Shown here one piece after another: positions 1-8,476 of a stretch of 24,855 nucleotides of DNA. Within the stretch, counting starts at the first letter, position 1. Each line of letters begins with the position of its first letter. A program made the translations under genes and the position numbers. This DNA comes from UBA2632 sp964452155 (lineage in GTDB: Bacteria; Bacteroidota; Bacteroidia; Bacteroidales; Dysgonomonadaceae): positions 1 to 24,855 of the forward strand of contig CAYVLC010000023.1 in assembly GCA_964452155.1 (NCBI GenBank), written 5' to 3'. A model generated the notes under the pieces. It saw nothing but the letters and a program-made list of their open reading frames with translations. It was not told the origin of the DNA and ran no database searches.

Positions 1-653
1 AATCAAGAGAATTATTTTTTGGCCTAAAAACAGGTACATGATATTGAACACTCTAGGGGCACTGCACAGTTACTTTTGCAAAGAGGCTATAAGATTTGCC
101 ATCTTGTTTATCTTTTGCTACTCTAAGGCTTGCTTCCACTTCATACCAATTCTCATAACCAACAACTGGTATCAATCAAAAAAAGCACCTTGTTTATAAG
201 CTCTTTGGTCTAGATTAGGCAATACACTATCCAAGCTATACTCTTATCTTGAAGCATCAAAAAAAATGAAATAGAAGCATTATTTAAAGCCTATCTACCC
301 ATAAATTACTACCTAACATTCTTAATAGATGACGCTCTAATACCTGTAATAGTGCACCCCCTCCCTGCTACCAACGGTAGGCTTTACATTAAAAAACTTT
401 TCGATATCTGTACCTTAGGGTATTTTGTTTATACCTAGATCCCTGCAGGTATAGGCAAACTCTTTTTTAGGCCTTCTGGACAAGATTTTAGTATTATGTA
501 TGAGAGGATAGTTGAGTTTATATTCACACATACCTACAGCACTATTGGTACATTCTACACATATTAGTAACAAAGAAAGGAGCCATCTACCAAAAGTAAA
601 TAAGCTCCTTCCTCGCTTTTCTAACTAATCAAAAACACACAAATAAAAATCTA
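1..653. other. Region without intact gene; decayed open frames
   Basis: No start-to-stop gene is recognisable here. Three stretches look like worn coding sequence. A plus-strand frame runs from 253 to 564 with one internal TAG at 436-438. A codon-aligned minus-strand frame runs from 624 down to 418 and, past a TAA at 415-417, on to 340. A separate minus-strand frame of 40 codons runs from 175 to 56. Long stretches with one stop are uncommon in AT-rich non-coding DNA, and codon-aligned antisense openness is a usual shadow of a real gene. I therefore infer a decayed gene on one strand, but I cannot name its family or choose the strand. Chance remains possible. Confidence 0.3.
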
Positions 654-1757
654 TTATCTCTCGGTCAGAGCCTTTATTACATCTACCTCTTCTTGCATAT
701 AAGGCGACCCGTCTTTTCTAAAAACTTCGTGAAACCAAACATCTGGTTCAGCCCCATCGGTGAGCGGAGTATCCCAGGCATATTTAGTATTTGTCTTGCC
801 ATCTACCAACCCCCAATTGTAAGCAGCAATGTTATACTCTTTCAAAATGGGGAGTATATTCTGAAACAAACTATTGCGTGAGCGGGCCATATATTCTGTA
901 CACAACAATGGCTTAGAGGTATGTTGCTTCAATGTCTCAATAAAACTTCGGTGCTCGTCTGCATCTTCGTAGCTGTGGTAGGTAATTACATCAGAGTTTT
1001 GCAACTGTAACTCGGTTATTTCGGTTAGCTTCCATTTCCATATTCCAGAAGAGATGGGTTGAGAAGGATTTGCCTCTCTACCCCACTGAAACACTTTTTC
1101 TAAAAGAGGTAAACTTTCATTTTCCCGTTTAGAGTTGCCAGGCTCGTTATACAAATCCCATAGAAGTATTCTTTCGTCATTGGCAAATGTAGTCATAATA
1201 TCCTTTACGTAAGCCTCTAGGGTTGCTACCAAAGATGGGTCTGTATGCATTACATCACCTGGGTCTTGCAACCACCCCGAGTTATGAATTCCTGGCTTAG
1301 GTGCAGGCTGTGGGCCAGCTTCATAAGTTGGGTTCCAGCAATCATCAAAAAACACAAACATTGTAGATATACCATGCTTGTGGGCAATAGCTAAATAATC
1401 ATCAATTCTGCTCTTAAAACCCTCTGCATCTTGCTGCCAAGCTACATGATGCAGATACACTCGCATAGAGTTGAAACCTATCTCTTGTGCATAACCCAAT
1501 TCTCTATCTATGGTCTCTGGGTCAAAAGATTGTGCTTGCCACATTTCCAACTGATTGATAGCTGTGCTCGGTGAGAAGTTGGCTCCCACTAGCCAGTCCC
1601 AATTGCTGTACCATTCATTTGCCTGCTCTGCTGTCCATACATGGCGTGGTTGAGCATCTTCACCAACACTCTCTTTGCTGTAAGCTCCACCACAAGAGAA
1701 TAAAACAATAGACACAGGAAGCAATAAAAATAAAAACAATGTAGCTATTTTTCTCAT
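654..1757 (-). CDS. GH5-like glycoside hydrolase lipoprotein
   Basis: This 367-residue protein starts with a lipoprotein signal: a hydrophobic stretch, then LFSC with Cys22 as the probable lipid-modified residue, so it should be membrane-anchored outside the cytoplasm. The rest resembles a clan GH-A (beta/alpha)8 barrel. The DLYNEPG motif at about 201-207 supplies the likely acid/base Glu205, and CTEYM at 286-290 supplies the likely nucleophile Glu288. The W..GAN.SP stretch near 55-63 and the FNSMRVYLHH stretch near 95-104 also fit cellulase/mannanase/xylanase-type enzymes. Substrate cannot be read from the sequence; relatives are often labelled 1,4-beta-xylanase without proof. It lies 303 bases downstream of the GH95 gene on the same strand, with a separate promoter candidate, so the two may act on the same glycan. 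No susC/susD pair is present in the window. Confidence 0.8.
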   Translation of the reverse strand: MRKIATLFLFLLLPVSIVLFSCGGAYSKESVGEDAQPRHVWTAEQANEWYSNWDWLVGANFSPSTAINQLEMWQAQSFDPETIDRELGYAQEIGFNSMRVYLHHVAWQQDAEGFKSRIDDYLAIAHKHGISTMFVFFDDCWNPTYEAGPQPAPKPGIHNSGWLQDPGDVMHTDPSLVATLEAYVKDIMTTFANDERILLWDLYNEPGNSKRENESLPLLEKVFQWGREANPSQPISSGIWKWKLTEITELQLQNSDVITYHSYEDADEHRSFIETLKQHTSKPLLCTEYMARSRNSLFQNILPILKEYNIAAYNWGLVDGKTNTKYAWDTPLTDGAEPDVWFHEVFRKDGSPYMQEEVDVIKALTER

Positions 1758-2060
1758 TTCATTTTTTATTTAATAGCTCTGTCTAATAAAGAGCTTTGTA
1801 ATTAATAAATTTATTTTTGTTCTTACTTAATTTTTTCTTTTTTAATAATACACCACTTATTTAATTGATGCTTGCCAACGCTAACCTCTCTCTACCTTTA
1901 TTACTTCTATGAGTGCTTACAAATACACACCAAAACAACTTTAACAGGTTAGATTTGGAGCATTTTGAAGTAAAGCATTGCAAAGATAGAAAAAACTATT
2001 CAACATAAAAGCATTTCGTGTATTTTAAACACAATAAATAATCTATCAGAACAATTTAGT
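1758..2060. other. Intergenic region / long leader of the GH5-like gene
   Basis: This 303-base AT-rich stretch separates the GH95 stop from the GH5-like start. It has no coding frame of note. The only signal I see is a minus-strand -7 box at 1981-1988. If used, it would give the GH5-like gene an untranslated leader of a little over 200 bases. I see no convincing terminator hairpin for GH95. Confidence 0.5.
1981..1988 (-). promoter_or_regulatory. Bacteroidetes-type -7 box (TATCTTTG)
   Basis: Read on the minus strand this is TATCTTTG, a perfect match to the TAnnTTTG -7 consensus of Bacteroidetes primary sigma factors. The expected -33 TTTG is not clear; there is a T-rich stretch in about the right place. 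It would start transcription near 1974, upstream of the GH5-like gene. Confidence 0.45.
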
Positions 2061-4424
2061 TCAAAAATCATTCGCATCAAATAGATATACCTTACCAATC
2101 TTTGTTCTTGTGGAAACTGTGTTTCCTTTGTAACGCAAGTTTAGATTGCTGCCAAGGAGAGACTTCACTTCAACCTGCTTTAAGATATGGTTTTCCCAAG
2201 TAATAGTAAACTCAAATCCACCGCTACCCTTTATTCCCGAAATAGTTCCAGCTGAAAATGCTGTAGGTAGTGCTGGCAGTATATCTTGATAGAAATAACC
2301 CTCACTGTCCCTTAAATGCGACTGCAAAAGCATTTCGGTAACACCAGATGTAGCCCCAAAATTACCATCTATCTGAAAAGGTGGATGTGCATCTAGTAAG
2401 TTGTAATACAAGCCTCCCTTATCGTTCATATCTACCCCTTTTACGATAGAAGGAACCATCAGGTTTTTTAGGAGCAAAAAAGCATGATCACCATCGAGCA
2501 ATCTTGCCCAAAAATTTATTTTCCAAGCTCTTGACCACCCAGTACCACCATCTCCACGGTGCGAAAGTGTTACTTTGCAAGCTTCGGCCAAAGCAGGAGT
2601 TGTAAGTGGATGAATCTCATTGCCTGGATGCAAGCCCCATAGATGCGAAACATGCCGGTGCTCATTCTCAGGATCATCCAAATCTTGGAGCCACTCTTGC
2701 AACTGACCATGTTTGCCAATTTGATTTGGAGCAATTTTAGCTCGTTTGTCTTTCAAAACCATTACTAAATCACTATCTACACCAAGCACCTCTGCTGCCT
2801 CAATAGTATTTGAGAAAAGTGTTCGAATTATCTGATGATCCATCGTTGGACCCATTACCAAACCTCCAATTTCGGGACTATTGCTGGGGCCACTTACCAG
2901 CCAATTGGTGTTGAGCGGATAGGTGGTTAGATAGTCTGCAAAAAAACGAGAAGCTTCTCTGAGCACTGGGTAAGCCGTATTTTTGAGATACTCTTTATTT
3001 CCATTAAACTGATAATGCCACCATAAATGCTGGCTTAGCCAAGCTCCACCAGTGGGCCATATTCCATGATTGGCATTGTTTATGGGTGCAGCTCCTCGCC
3101 AAATATCTGTGTTGTGGTGAGCTACCCAGCCGTTTAGGTTATAATGTTCTTTAGCTACACTTTGGCCAGTTTGAGCTAGCTCTCTTACCATAGAGATAAG
3201 CGGCTCTGCACATTCCGACAGATTGGTTATTTCTGCAGGCCAGTAGTTCATTTCTGTATTGATGTTTATTGTATATTTACTGTCCCACGATGGAGCAAGT
3301 TTGTCATTCCAGATACCCTGTAAATTTGCTGGCTGAGAGCCTTCTCTTGAAGAAGATATCAATAAATACCTACCATATTGATACAACAGTGCTACCATTG
3401 ATGGGTCTTGGTCTTCATGAAAAGAATTGAGCCGAGCATCTGTGGCCCTGTTGGAGATAGCTGAGCTTCCTAGATCTATACCAACACGTTTATAGAGGTT
3501 TTGATAGTCGGCAATATGTTCATTTTTTAGTTCCTCATAAGATTTGTCTTCGAGATTCACCAAATAGTTTTGGCAAAGCTTGGTCGGATTTGCACCAATG
3601 GTTGAGTAATTTATAAAACTTGTAGCAGCTACTAATTGTAAGGTAGCACTATTAGCATTTTTTACCCATATCATTTTATCGGTTTGTATGAGCTCTCCTC
3701 CATCATTTATTACCTTCAGGCGGGCTTCGAAAGTAATTTCACTCTTCGGATACTGATACCCATCCATCCCTTTTTCTATATGATAATCGTTTGCTTTGCC
3801 TCTTAATACAACCTCATTTCCGTCAATAAAAATAGTTATATCAGCATGAGGAGAATCAAGACTTACACTAAAGTTGAGCTGTTCTTCTTTATCAGATTCT
3901 AATTGTATAATAATACCCTGGCCAGGATTAGTAGCCCACATTTCTCGTGTGTAAAGTATATCATCTACCTGGTAAGAAACCGATGATATTGCATTCTCTA
4001 AATTGAGTTGACGCTGATAGTTGGTGTAGTTCTTGTGATCGGGAAAGTCTAACAAAACTGTTCCAAATGACTGATAAGCTTGTTGACCAAATGGCTGCGA
4101 CATAAACTGTTCGTTAGCCATTTGCTCGGCTTCTGACTGCTGGTCTTGCCATAATAAGTTTCTAATTTCATCCAGCCATTTATAAGCACCTTCCTTGGCA
4201 TAATTGTGTGGCCTACCTGTCCAGAGTGTTTCTTCATTAAACTGGATTGTTTCTTTTTCAACCCCACCAAAAATCATACCTCCCATACGACCATTACCTA
4301 TTGGCAAGGCTTCATTCCAATCATTGGCAGGCTGATGATACCATAGTTTTTGTTCTTCTGCTTTAGCTGAAAAAGTTGTAAGTACAACAACTACTATAAA
4401 AATGACTGATTTTAACTTGTTCAT
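2061..4424 (-). CDS. GH95 family alpha-L-fucosidase (or alpha-galactosidase)
   Basis: A full-length 787-residue member of GH95, an inverting exo-enzyme family that removes terminal alpha-1,2-L-fucose and in some members L-galactose. Residues 1-22 form a signal peptide (cleavage likely after SAKA), so the enzyme is exported to the periplasm or beyond. Family signatures are the N-terminal PIGNGRMGGMIFGG at 41-54 and NEETLWTG at 63-70, the (alpha/alpha)6-barrel motif INTEMNYW at 388-395, PSNSPE at 513-518, and QIDGNFG at 684-690. By analogy with bifidobacterial AfcA, Asn387/Asn389 and Asp686 would bind or activate water and Glu518 would be the general acid; this mapping is from memory. It is 66 bases downstream of truA on the same strand and may be read through from it. 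Confidence 0.92.
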   Translation of the reverse strand: MNKLKSVIFIVVVVLTTFSAKAEEQKLWYHQPANDWNEALPIGNGRMGGMIFGGVEKETIQFNEETLWTGRPHNYAKEGAYKWLDEIRNLLWQDQQSEAEQMANEQFMSQPFGQQAYQSFGTVLLDFPDHKNYTNYQRQLNLENAISSVSYQVDDILYTREMWATNPGQGIIIQLESDKEEQLNFSVSLDSPHADITIFIDGNEVVLRGKANDYHIEKGMDGYQYPKSEITFEARLKVINDGGELIQTDKMIWVKNANSATLQLVAATSFINYSTIGANPTKLCQNYLVNLEDKSYEELKNEHIADYQNLYKRVGIDLGSSAISNRATDARLNSFHEDQDPSMVALLYQYGRYLLISSSREGSQPANLQGIWNDKLAPSWDSKYTININTEMNYWPAEITNLSECAEPLISMVRELAQTGQSVAKEHYNLNGWVAHHNTDIWRGAAPINNANHGIWPTGGAWLSQHLWWHYQFNGNKEYLKNTAYPVLREASRFFADYLTTYPLNTNWLVSGPSNSPEIGGLVMGPTMDHQIIRTLFSNTIEAAEVLGVDSDLVMVLKDKRAKIAPNQIGKHGQLQEWLQDLDDPENEHRHVSHLWGLHPGNEIHPLTTPALAEACKVTLSHRGDGGTGWSRAWKINFWARLLDGDHAFLLLKNLMVPSIVKGVDMNDKGGLYYNLLDAHPPFQIDGNFGATSGVTEMLLQSHLRDSEGYFYQDILPALPTAFSAGTISGIKGSGGFEFTITWENHILKQVEVKSLLGSNLNLRYKGNTVSTRTKIGKVYLFDANDF

Positions 4425-4490
4425 AATTTACTATTTTAATCGTTTTACCCCATATATATAAATAGAAGAATATTTTAAGACATATTATTG

Positions 4491-5243
4491 TTACATCCAG
4501 ATATCTTCTGGATACTTTACCTGCTCTAGAAATAATGCATGTGCAGGTACAGATTCACCAGCAGTGCTTCTATCTTTTGCGCCAATGATTTGGCGTAAAC
4601 CAACCTCATCTAGCTTTCCCCTTCCCCCTAGCAACAATGTGCCAACAATAGATCTAACCATGTTTCGGAGAAACCTATCTGCCTCTATTGTAAAGAGGTA
4701 ATCGCCCTCATCTGTTTTGTTCCATTGAGCTTGCTTTAGTTTGCAAAGATTGGTTTTCACATCGGTATGTAGCTTACTGAAGCTTGTGAAATCATTGGTG
4801 GCTAATAAAATAGCACAAAAACGATTCATCAATTCTATATCGGGAGTGAATGAGACACGGTACTTATATTCGTAAAGAAATGAATCTTTGTGTAGTGTGA
4901 TGCAATAGGAATAGACTCGAGAGATAGCACTGAAGCGAGCATGAGCATCAGGAACAACCTCTTTTATTGATTTAATAGCAATGTCTTTTGGTAGGAATCT
5001 ATTCAGCTTCGAGACCAAGTCATGGGTGTTTAGATAGCCGTGTCCCCAGTCGAAATGAGCTATCATGTTGCGAGCATGCACACCACTATCTGTGCGGCCA
5101 GCACCAACAATATCTATCTTTTGGCGCAAAATAGTTGACAATGACTCTTGCAACGTTTGTTGAACGCTAATAGCATTGGGTTGGATTTGCCAACCACAAT
5201 AGTTTTTGCCGTTGTATGATAGGGTAATAAAAAAACGTTTCAT
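4491..5243 (-). CDS. truA: tRNA pseudouridine(38-40) synthase TruA
   Basis: This 250-residue cytoplasmic enzyme converts uridine to pseudouridine at positions 38-40 of the tRNA anticodon stem-loop. The TruA signature GAGRTDSGVHA at 47-57 contains the catalytic Asp52. The N-terminal YNGKNYCGWQIQPN stretch (10-23) and FLRNMVRSIVGTLL near residue 190-203 are also typical. Length matches bacterial TruA. Its start codon overlaps the stop of the upstream DUF5715-like gene by one base (TAATG), so translation is probably coupled. This leaves little doubt about the start. Confidence 0.97.
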   Translation of the reverse strand: MKRFFITLSYNGKNYCGWQIQPNAISVQQTLQESLSTILRQKIDIVGAGRTDSGVHARNMIAHFDWGHGYLNTHDLVSKLNRFLPKDIAIKSIKEVVPDAHARFSAISRVYSYCITLHKDSFLYEYKYRVSFTPDIELMNRFCAILLATNDFTSFSKLHTDVKTNLCKLKQAQWNKTDEGDYLFTIEADRFLRNMVRSIVGTLLLGGRGKLDEVGLRQIIGAKDRSTAGESVPAHALFLEQVKYPEDIWM

Positions 5244-5926
5244 TAGTCTCTTACAGTAATATGGAAACAGGCTTGTTTTCTCTCATGCTTCACATAGCAC
5301 CTTTCATCTTTTTTGAGATCAAACAATACTTGAGCTAGCACTAGCTTTAGCCGCTCTGGAAGTATCTCTTCTGTATTGTACTGATCTATTATATCAAATC
5401 TTTTCCACGAAATATCAAAAGTAGTGCCATATCTGTGGGCAGAGTTGGTGCTTGCATTGATATTGCGCTTGGTAAGCCTCTTTATGTCATCGTCGGTACG
5501 TGTAATGCTAGTAAGATATATCTTATGCAAAGGTATGTCTTTGCTGTAAAGCGAATCTCTAAAGTTTTGAGCCACATCCATAAATAGCTTGGCTGCCGAG
5601 GGAACAAGATAAGGTATGGAGTGAGTAATTCTGTATAACTTGTACAGCTCCAGCTCATCGGGCAAACGCACCAACATATCCATCTGATCTATAGTATCGG
5701 CACGTGTCTCCAAAGGAGTAATTCCGTTTTTAATTGCCGAGACTATGTGTAGCTCGTTTAGGTCGTTGAACTCACGATTGTAGTTGCCAGTGAACTTAGC
5801 TTTACGTGGTTTCACATCGGCAGGAAGGGCTTTATCGGGTAGCGAAGAGCTGTCTTTACTACCACAACTAAAAGAAATTAGGATTAGCGTGAGGCTAGCA
5901 AAAACAAAAGATTTTATTTTACTCAT
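5243..5926 (-). CDS. DUF5715-like lipoprotein with M15-peptidase-type metal motif
   Basis: This 227-residue protein begins with a lipoprotein signal (hydrophobic 8-18, then SFSC with Cys21). The C-terminal half has SAHRYGTTFD at 162-171, which fits the SxHxxGxxxD pattern of M15/VanX/VanY-type zinc peptidases (His164, Asp171), followed by CFHIT at 220-224 with a possible third ligand, His222. I infer a peptidoglycan-related peptidase or an inactive relative at the envelope. The family name DUF5715 is recalled, not searched. The gene starts 24 bases after the exonuclease stop and its stop overlaps truA by one base, so all three are probably one transcript. Confidence 0.75.
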   Translation of the reverse strand: MSKIKSFVFASLTLILISFSCGSKDSSSLPDKALPADVKPRKAKFTGNYNREFNDLNELHIVSAIKNGITPLETRADTIDQMDMLVRLPDELELYKLYRITHSIPYLVPSAAKLFMDVAQNFRDSLYSKDIPLHKIYLTSITRTDDDIKRLTKRNINASTNSAHRYGTTFDISWKRFDIIDQYNTEEILPERLKLVLAQVLFDLKKDERCYVKHERKQACFHITVRD

Positions 5927-5950
5927 AGAAAGAATATTGTCAGTGGGTCT

Positions 5951-6876
5951 TTATTTACCCATTTCACGTAAACGAATTTTGGTGAGAACCTGTTTTGTAT
6001 TTAATGGAAAATCACCATCCATCATCCAGGAGTAGTAACTTGGCTGTTGCTTTAATATCTCAGACACAGGCTGTCCTTTGTGTTTACCAAAGTTGAAAAC
6101 CTCAACACCCTTATCATTCAAAACAATTCGGCCAGCAAAGTCCACATTGTCCTTAAAGCTTCCATACTCTTTTGAGAGCTCGTCTATATCGTTTACTAAG
6201 TCGGGGTATCGCTCCAATTGCGATTTCAGTATTTCGTAAGTAGCTATGGTGTCTGCCTCGGCTGAATGAGCATTTACTAGTTCTTTATCACAGTAAAACT
6301 TATAGGCTGCTGCCAATGTGCGTGGTTCTTTTTTGTGAAAAATGATCTGAACATCAATAAATTTGCGTTTACCCATATCAAACTCTATACCAGCACGCAA
6401 AAACTCCTCTGCAAGCATAGGTACATCAAAACGGTTGGAGTTGAACCCAGCTAAATCGCACCCTTCTATTTGAGCAGCCAATGATTTGGCAATTTGCTTG
6501 AAAGTTGGACAATCCTTTACATCTTCGTCTGTAATACCATGAATGNNNNNNNNNNNNNNNNNNNNNNNNNNNNNNNNNNNNNNNNNNNNNNNNNNNNNNN
6601 NNNNNNNNNNNNNNNNNNNNNNNNNNNNNNNNNNNNNNNNNNNNNAATTTGCTTGAAAGTTGGACAATCCTTTACATCTTCGTCTGTAATACCATGAATG
6701 GCGGTTGATTCTGCAGGTATTGGCATTTCGGGATTCACACGTTTAGATTTTATCTCTTCATCGCCATTTGGGAGTATTTTAAGGAAAGAGAGTTCTACTA
6801 TCCTATCACGCGATACATTGATGCCTGTTGTTTCTAAGTCGAAGAAAACTATTGGGTTTTTCAGATTTAATTTCAT
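5951..6876 (-). CDS. DEDDh 3'-5' exonuclease (DNA Pol III epsilon-like), split by a false gap
   Basis: Once the 100 Ns and one 55-base duplicate are removed, this is a continuous 771-base gene encoding 256 residues. The exonuclease fold is clear: FFDLETTG at 11-18 (Asp13, Glu15), the Ile-His-Gly-Ile-Thr segment at 60-64, NSNRFDVPML at 94-103 (Asp99) and AHSAEAD at 151-157 (His152, Asp157), the full DEDDh set. The C-terminal 50 residues carry FNFGKHKGQPV at 209-219 and YYSWMMDGDFP near 229-239, a small extra domain resembling the DUF3820-type module found after many Bacteroidetes exonucleases. Likely role is proofreading or DNA repair trimming. It lies downstream of dnaN in the same direction but beyond a likely terminator, and heads the DUF5715-truA run. 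Confidence 0.92.
6491..6700. other. Assembly gap with duplicated 55-base flanks
   Basis: Bases 6546-6645 are exactly 100 Ns. The 55 bases before them (6491-6545) and the 55 bases after them (6646-6700) are identical. Removing 155 bases restores the exonuclease frame exactly (926 minus 155 is 771, divisible by three). This is an unresolved contig overlap, not missing or repeated DNA. Confidence 0.95.
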
Positions 6877-6894
6877 TGTTTTGTTTGTTTTGTT
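6877..6894 (-). promoter_or_regulatory. A-rich direct-repeat leader abutting the exonuclease start
   Basis: Read on the minus strand, the bases directly before the ATG are two perfect copies of AACAAAACA. There is no Shine-Dalgarno sequence. A-rich unstructured leaders are common translation starts in Bacteroidetes, so this supports the chosen start codon. Confidence 0.5.
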
Positions 6895-7016
6895 TGAATG
6901 CTATTAAAGCAGTATTTAGGGTGATGTTGATGCCCTATTTGGTTTTATAAATTCACTCTTACTACTCACATTGTATATAATTTGTGTAGTAGCTATATGC
7001 AGTTTAGTTTTATAAC

Positions 7017-7051
7017 AAAAAAAGCTAAAGAAATGCATTATCCTTAGCTTT
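7017..7051 (-). terminator. Probable rho-independent terminator of dnaN
   Basis: Arms 7021-7028 (AAAGCTAA) and 7044-7051 (TTAGCTTT) pair perfectly over 8 bp around a 15-base loop. On the minus strand the hairpin ends in a T run (plus-strand As at 7017-7023). It lies about 60 bases after the dnaN stop and separates dnaN from the exonuclease gene. Confidence 0.6.
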
Positions 7052-7113
7052 CTGTTGTAATATACGCTTTGCGAGAAAAGACTAAAATAGTAGTTTTTCT
7101 TACAAATTCAATA

Positions 7114-8238
7114 TTAATCGTTCAGCATCATCGGCATTATCAATGTGAGCATCTCTTCATTTTGCTCGTTTTCTACAGGAATAATGATACCTGCACGCGA
7201 TGGGTCTGATAGTTCTACAATAACTTCAGTTGAGGGTATATTGTTGAGAATATCCACTAAGAAAGGGGCTTTAAACCCAATGCTCATTGCATTACCAGAA
7301 TACTGACAGGCTAAAACCTCTTCGGCAGATGTGAGATAATCGATATCTTGTGCAGTGACAATAATTTTGTCTTCGGAGAGTTGCATCTTAACTAAATTGC
7401 TAGATGGATTGGAGAAAACCGAAACACGTTTTATTGCACTCAAAAAATTGAGCCTATCTAAGGTAACCTTATTTGGATTATCAACAGGAATTACTGAATT
7501 ATAATTTGGATAACGGCCCTCTACAAAACGGCAGACCATACTATATTTGGTGAGTTTAATTACAGCATGATTCTCATCAAACGTAACAACTACCTCGCCA
7601 TCTTCTCTGGGCAATACCGAACGCAATAAATTTGCAGGCTTTTTTGGCAAAATAAAGGAGGATCTTTCGGTTGCTTTCACATCAGTCGATGCTACTCTCA
7701 CCAGTTTATGACCATCTGAGGCTACAAATATAAGATTCTCGGGACTAATATCGAAGAAAATACCATTCATCACCGGACGCAACTCATCATCGGCAGTTGC
7801 AAAAATAGTGCGATTGATACCACTAAGCAATATCTGAGAATCGAAGGATAGCATAAGTGCTGTTTCTTTCAACTCTTTTGGTTGTGGATATTCTTCACCT
7901 TTTAGTCCAATAAAATTGTACTTACCATTGTGATAGTAAATAAAAACCTCTAGAGTTTCATCGTTTATTTCGAAGGTCAAAGGTTGGTCGGGCAATTCGC
8001 GCAGAGGATCCAATAAGTTTTTTGAATTTATCGCCAATGAACCTTCACCCTCATGAACTGCAACTTCAACAATTGTCTCCATACGTACTTCATTGTCTGC
8101 AGCTGTAATTGTCAACTTGTTACCTTCTAGCTCAAGAAGAAAACAATCTAGTATAGGCAACGTAGGTTTCGAACTTATTACTCGACTAATAGTCTGTAAA
8201 TGGGACGATAATAGTGCGCTTGAAACTACAAATTTCAT
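7114..8238 (-). CDS. dnaN: DNA polymerase III subunit beta (sliding clamp)
   Basis: A 374-residue protein of the normal clamp length, with three repeated domains of about 120 residues. Recognisable segments are the N-terminal MKFVVSSALLSSHLQTISRV, DNEVRMET at about 63-70, the middle-domain FATADDELRPVMNGI near 145-159, SDGHKLVRV near 175-183, EGRYPNYNSVIP near 239-250, and the C-terminal LIMPMML. It forms the ring that tethers replicative polymerase to DNA and recruits partners, possibly including the nearby epsilon-like exonuclease. It has its own upstream promoter candidate and downstream terminator. dnaA is not next to it. Confidence 0.97.
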   Translation of the reverse strand: MKFVVSSALLSSHLQTISRVISSKPTLPILDCFLLELEGNKLTITAADNEVRMETIVEVAVHEGEGSLAINSKNLLDPLRELPDQPLTFEINDETLEVFIYYHNGKYNFIGLKGEEYPQPKELKETALMLSFDSQILLSGINRTIFATADDELRPVMNGIFFDISPENLIFVASDGHKLVRVASTDVKATERSSFILPKKPANLLRSVLPREDGEVVVTFDENHAVIKLTKYSMVCRFVEGRYPNYNSVIPVDNPNKVTLDRLNFLSAIKRVSVFSNPSSNLVKMQLSEDKIIVTAQDIDYLTSAEEVLACQYSGNAMSIGFKAPFLVDILNNIPSTEVIVELSDPSRAGIIIPVENEQNEEMLTLIMPMMLND

Positions 8239-8285
8239 AGGATGTGATTTTTTATGTGTATTATTGAACCTTTCATTTAATTGAG

Positions 8286-8293
8286 CAAATATA
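8286..8293 (-). promoter_or_regulatory. Bacteroidetes-type -7 box of dnaN (TATATTTG)
   Basis: On the minus strand this reads TATATTTG, matching TAnnTTTG, about 48 bases before the dnaN start codon. No good -33 TTTG is visible. The surrounding 15 bases are identical to those at the proposed pabB promoter. Confidence 0.45.
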
Positions 8294-8476
8294 TGAATTA
8301 TTTCTTTGAACTTGGCTATTTCATTAACTTTTATTTCTGTGCAAAGCTGCTTTACTGTCTAACATCTTTCCAAAGCTATACATTTTATTATATTTCGTGC
8401 AGAATTGTGCGTCTTGTGACCCTTTATTCGAATGCAGTATCTAGCTGTGGCATTTTTGCTTTTGATTGAAAAAACA

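Noticed and set aside
1948..1978. Further copy of the 41-base repeat near the GH5-like leader
   Set aside because: Only TAGATTTGG and a loose GAAGTAAA match are shared; too short to separate from chance.
6491..6700. True 55-base tandem duplication or insertion site in the exonuclease gene
   Set aside because: The copies flank exactly 100 Ns, the same 55-base length recurs at the second gap, and collapsing restores the frame in both genes.
8281..8469. 62-residue plus-strand frame between xerD and dnaN
   Set aside because: It overlaps the dnaN promoter box, lacks a recognisable start signal and domain, and is of random-looking Phe/Tyr/Cys-rich composition.
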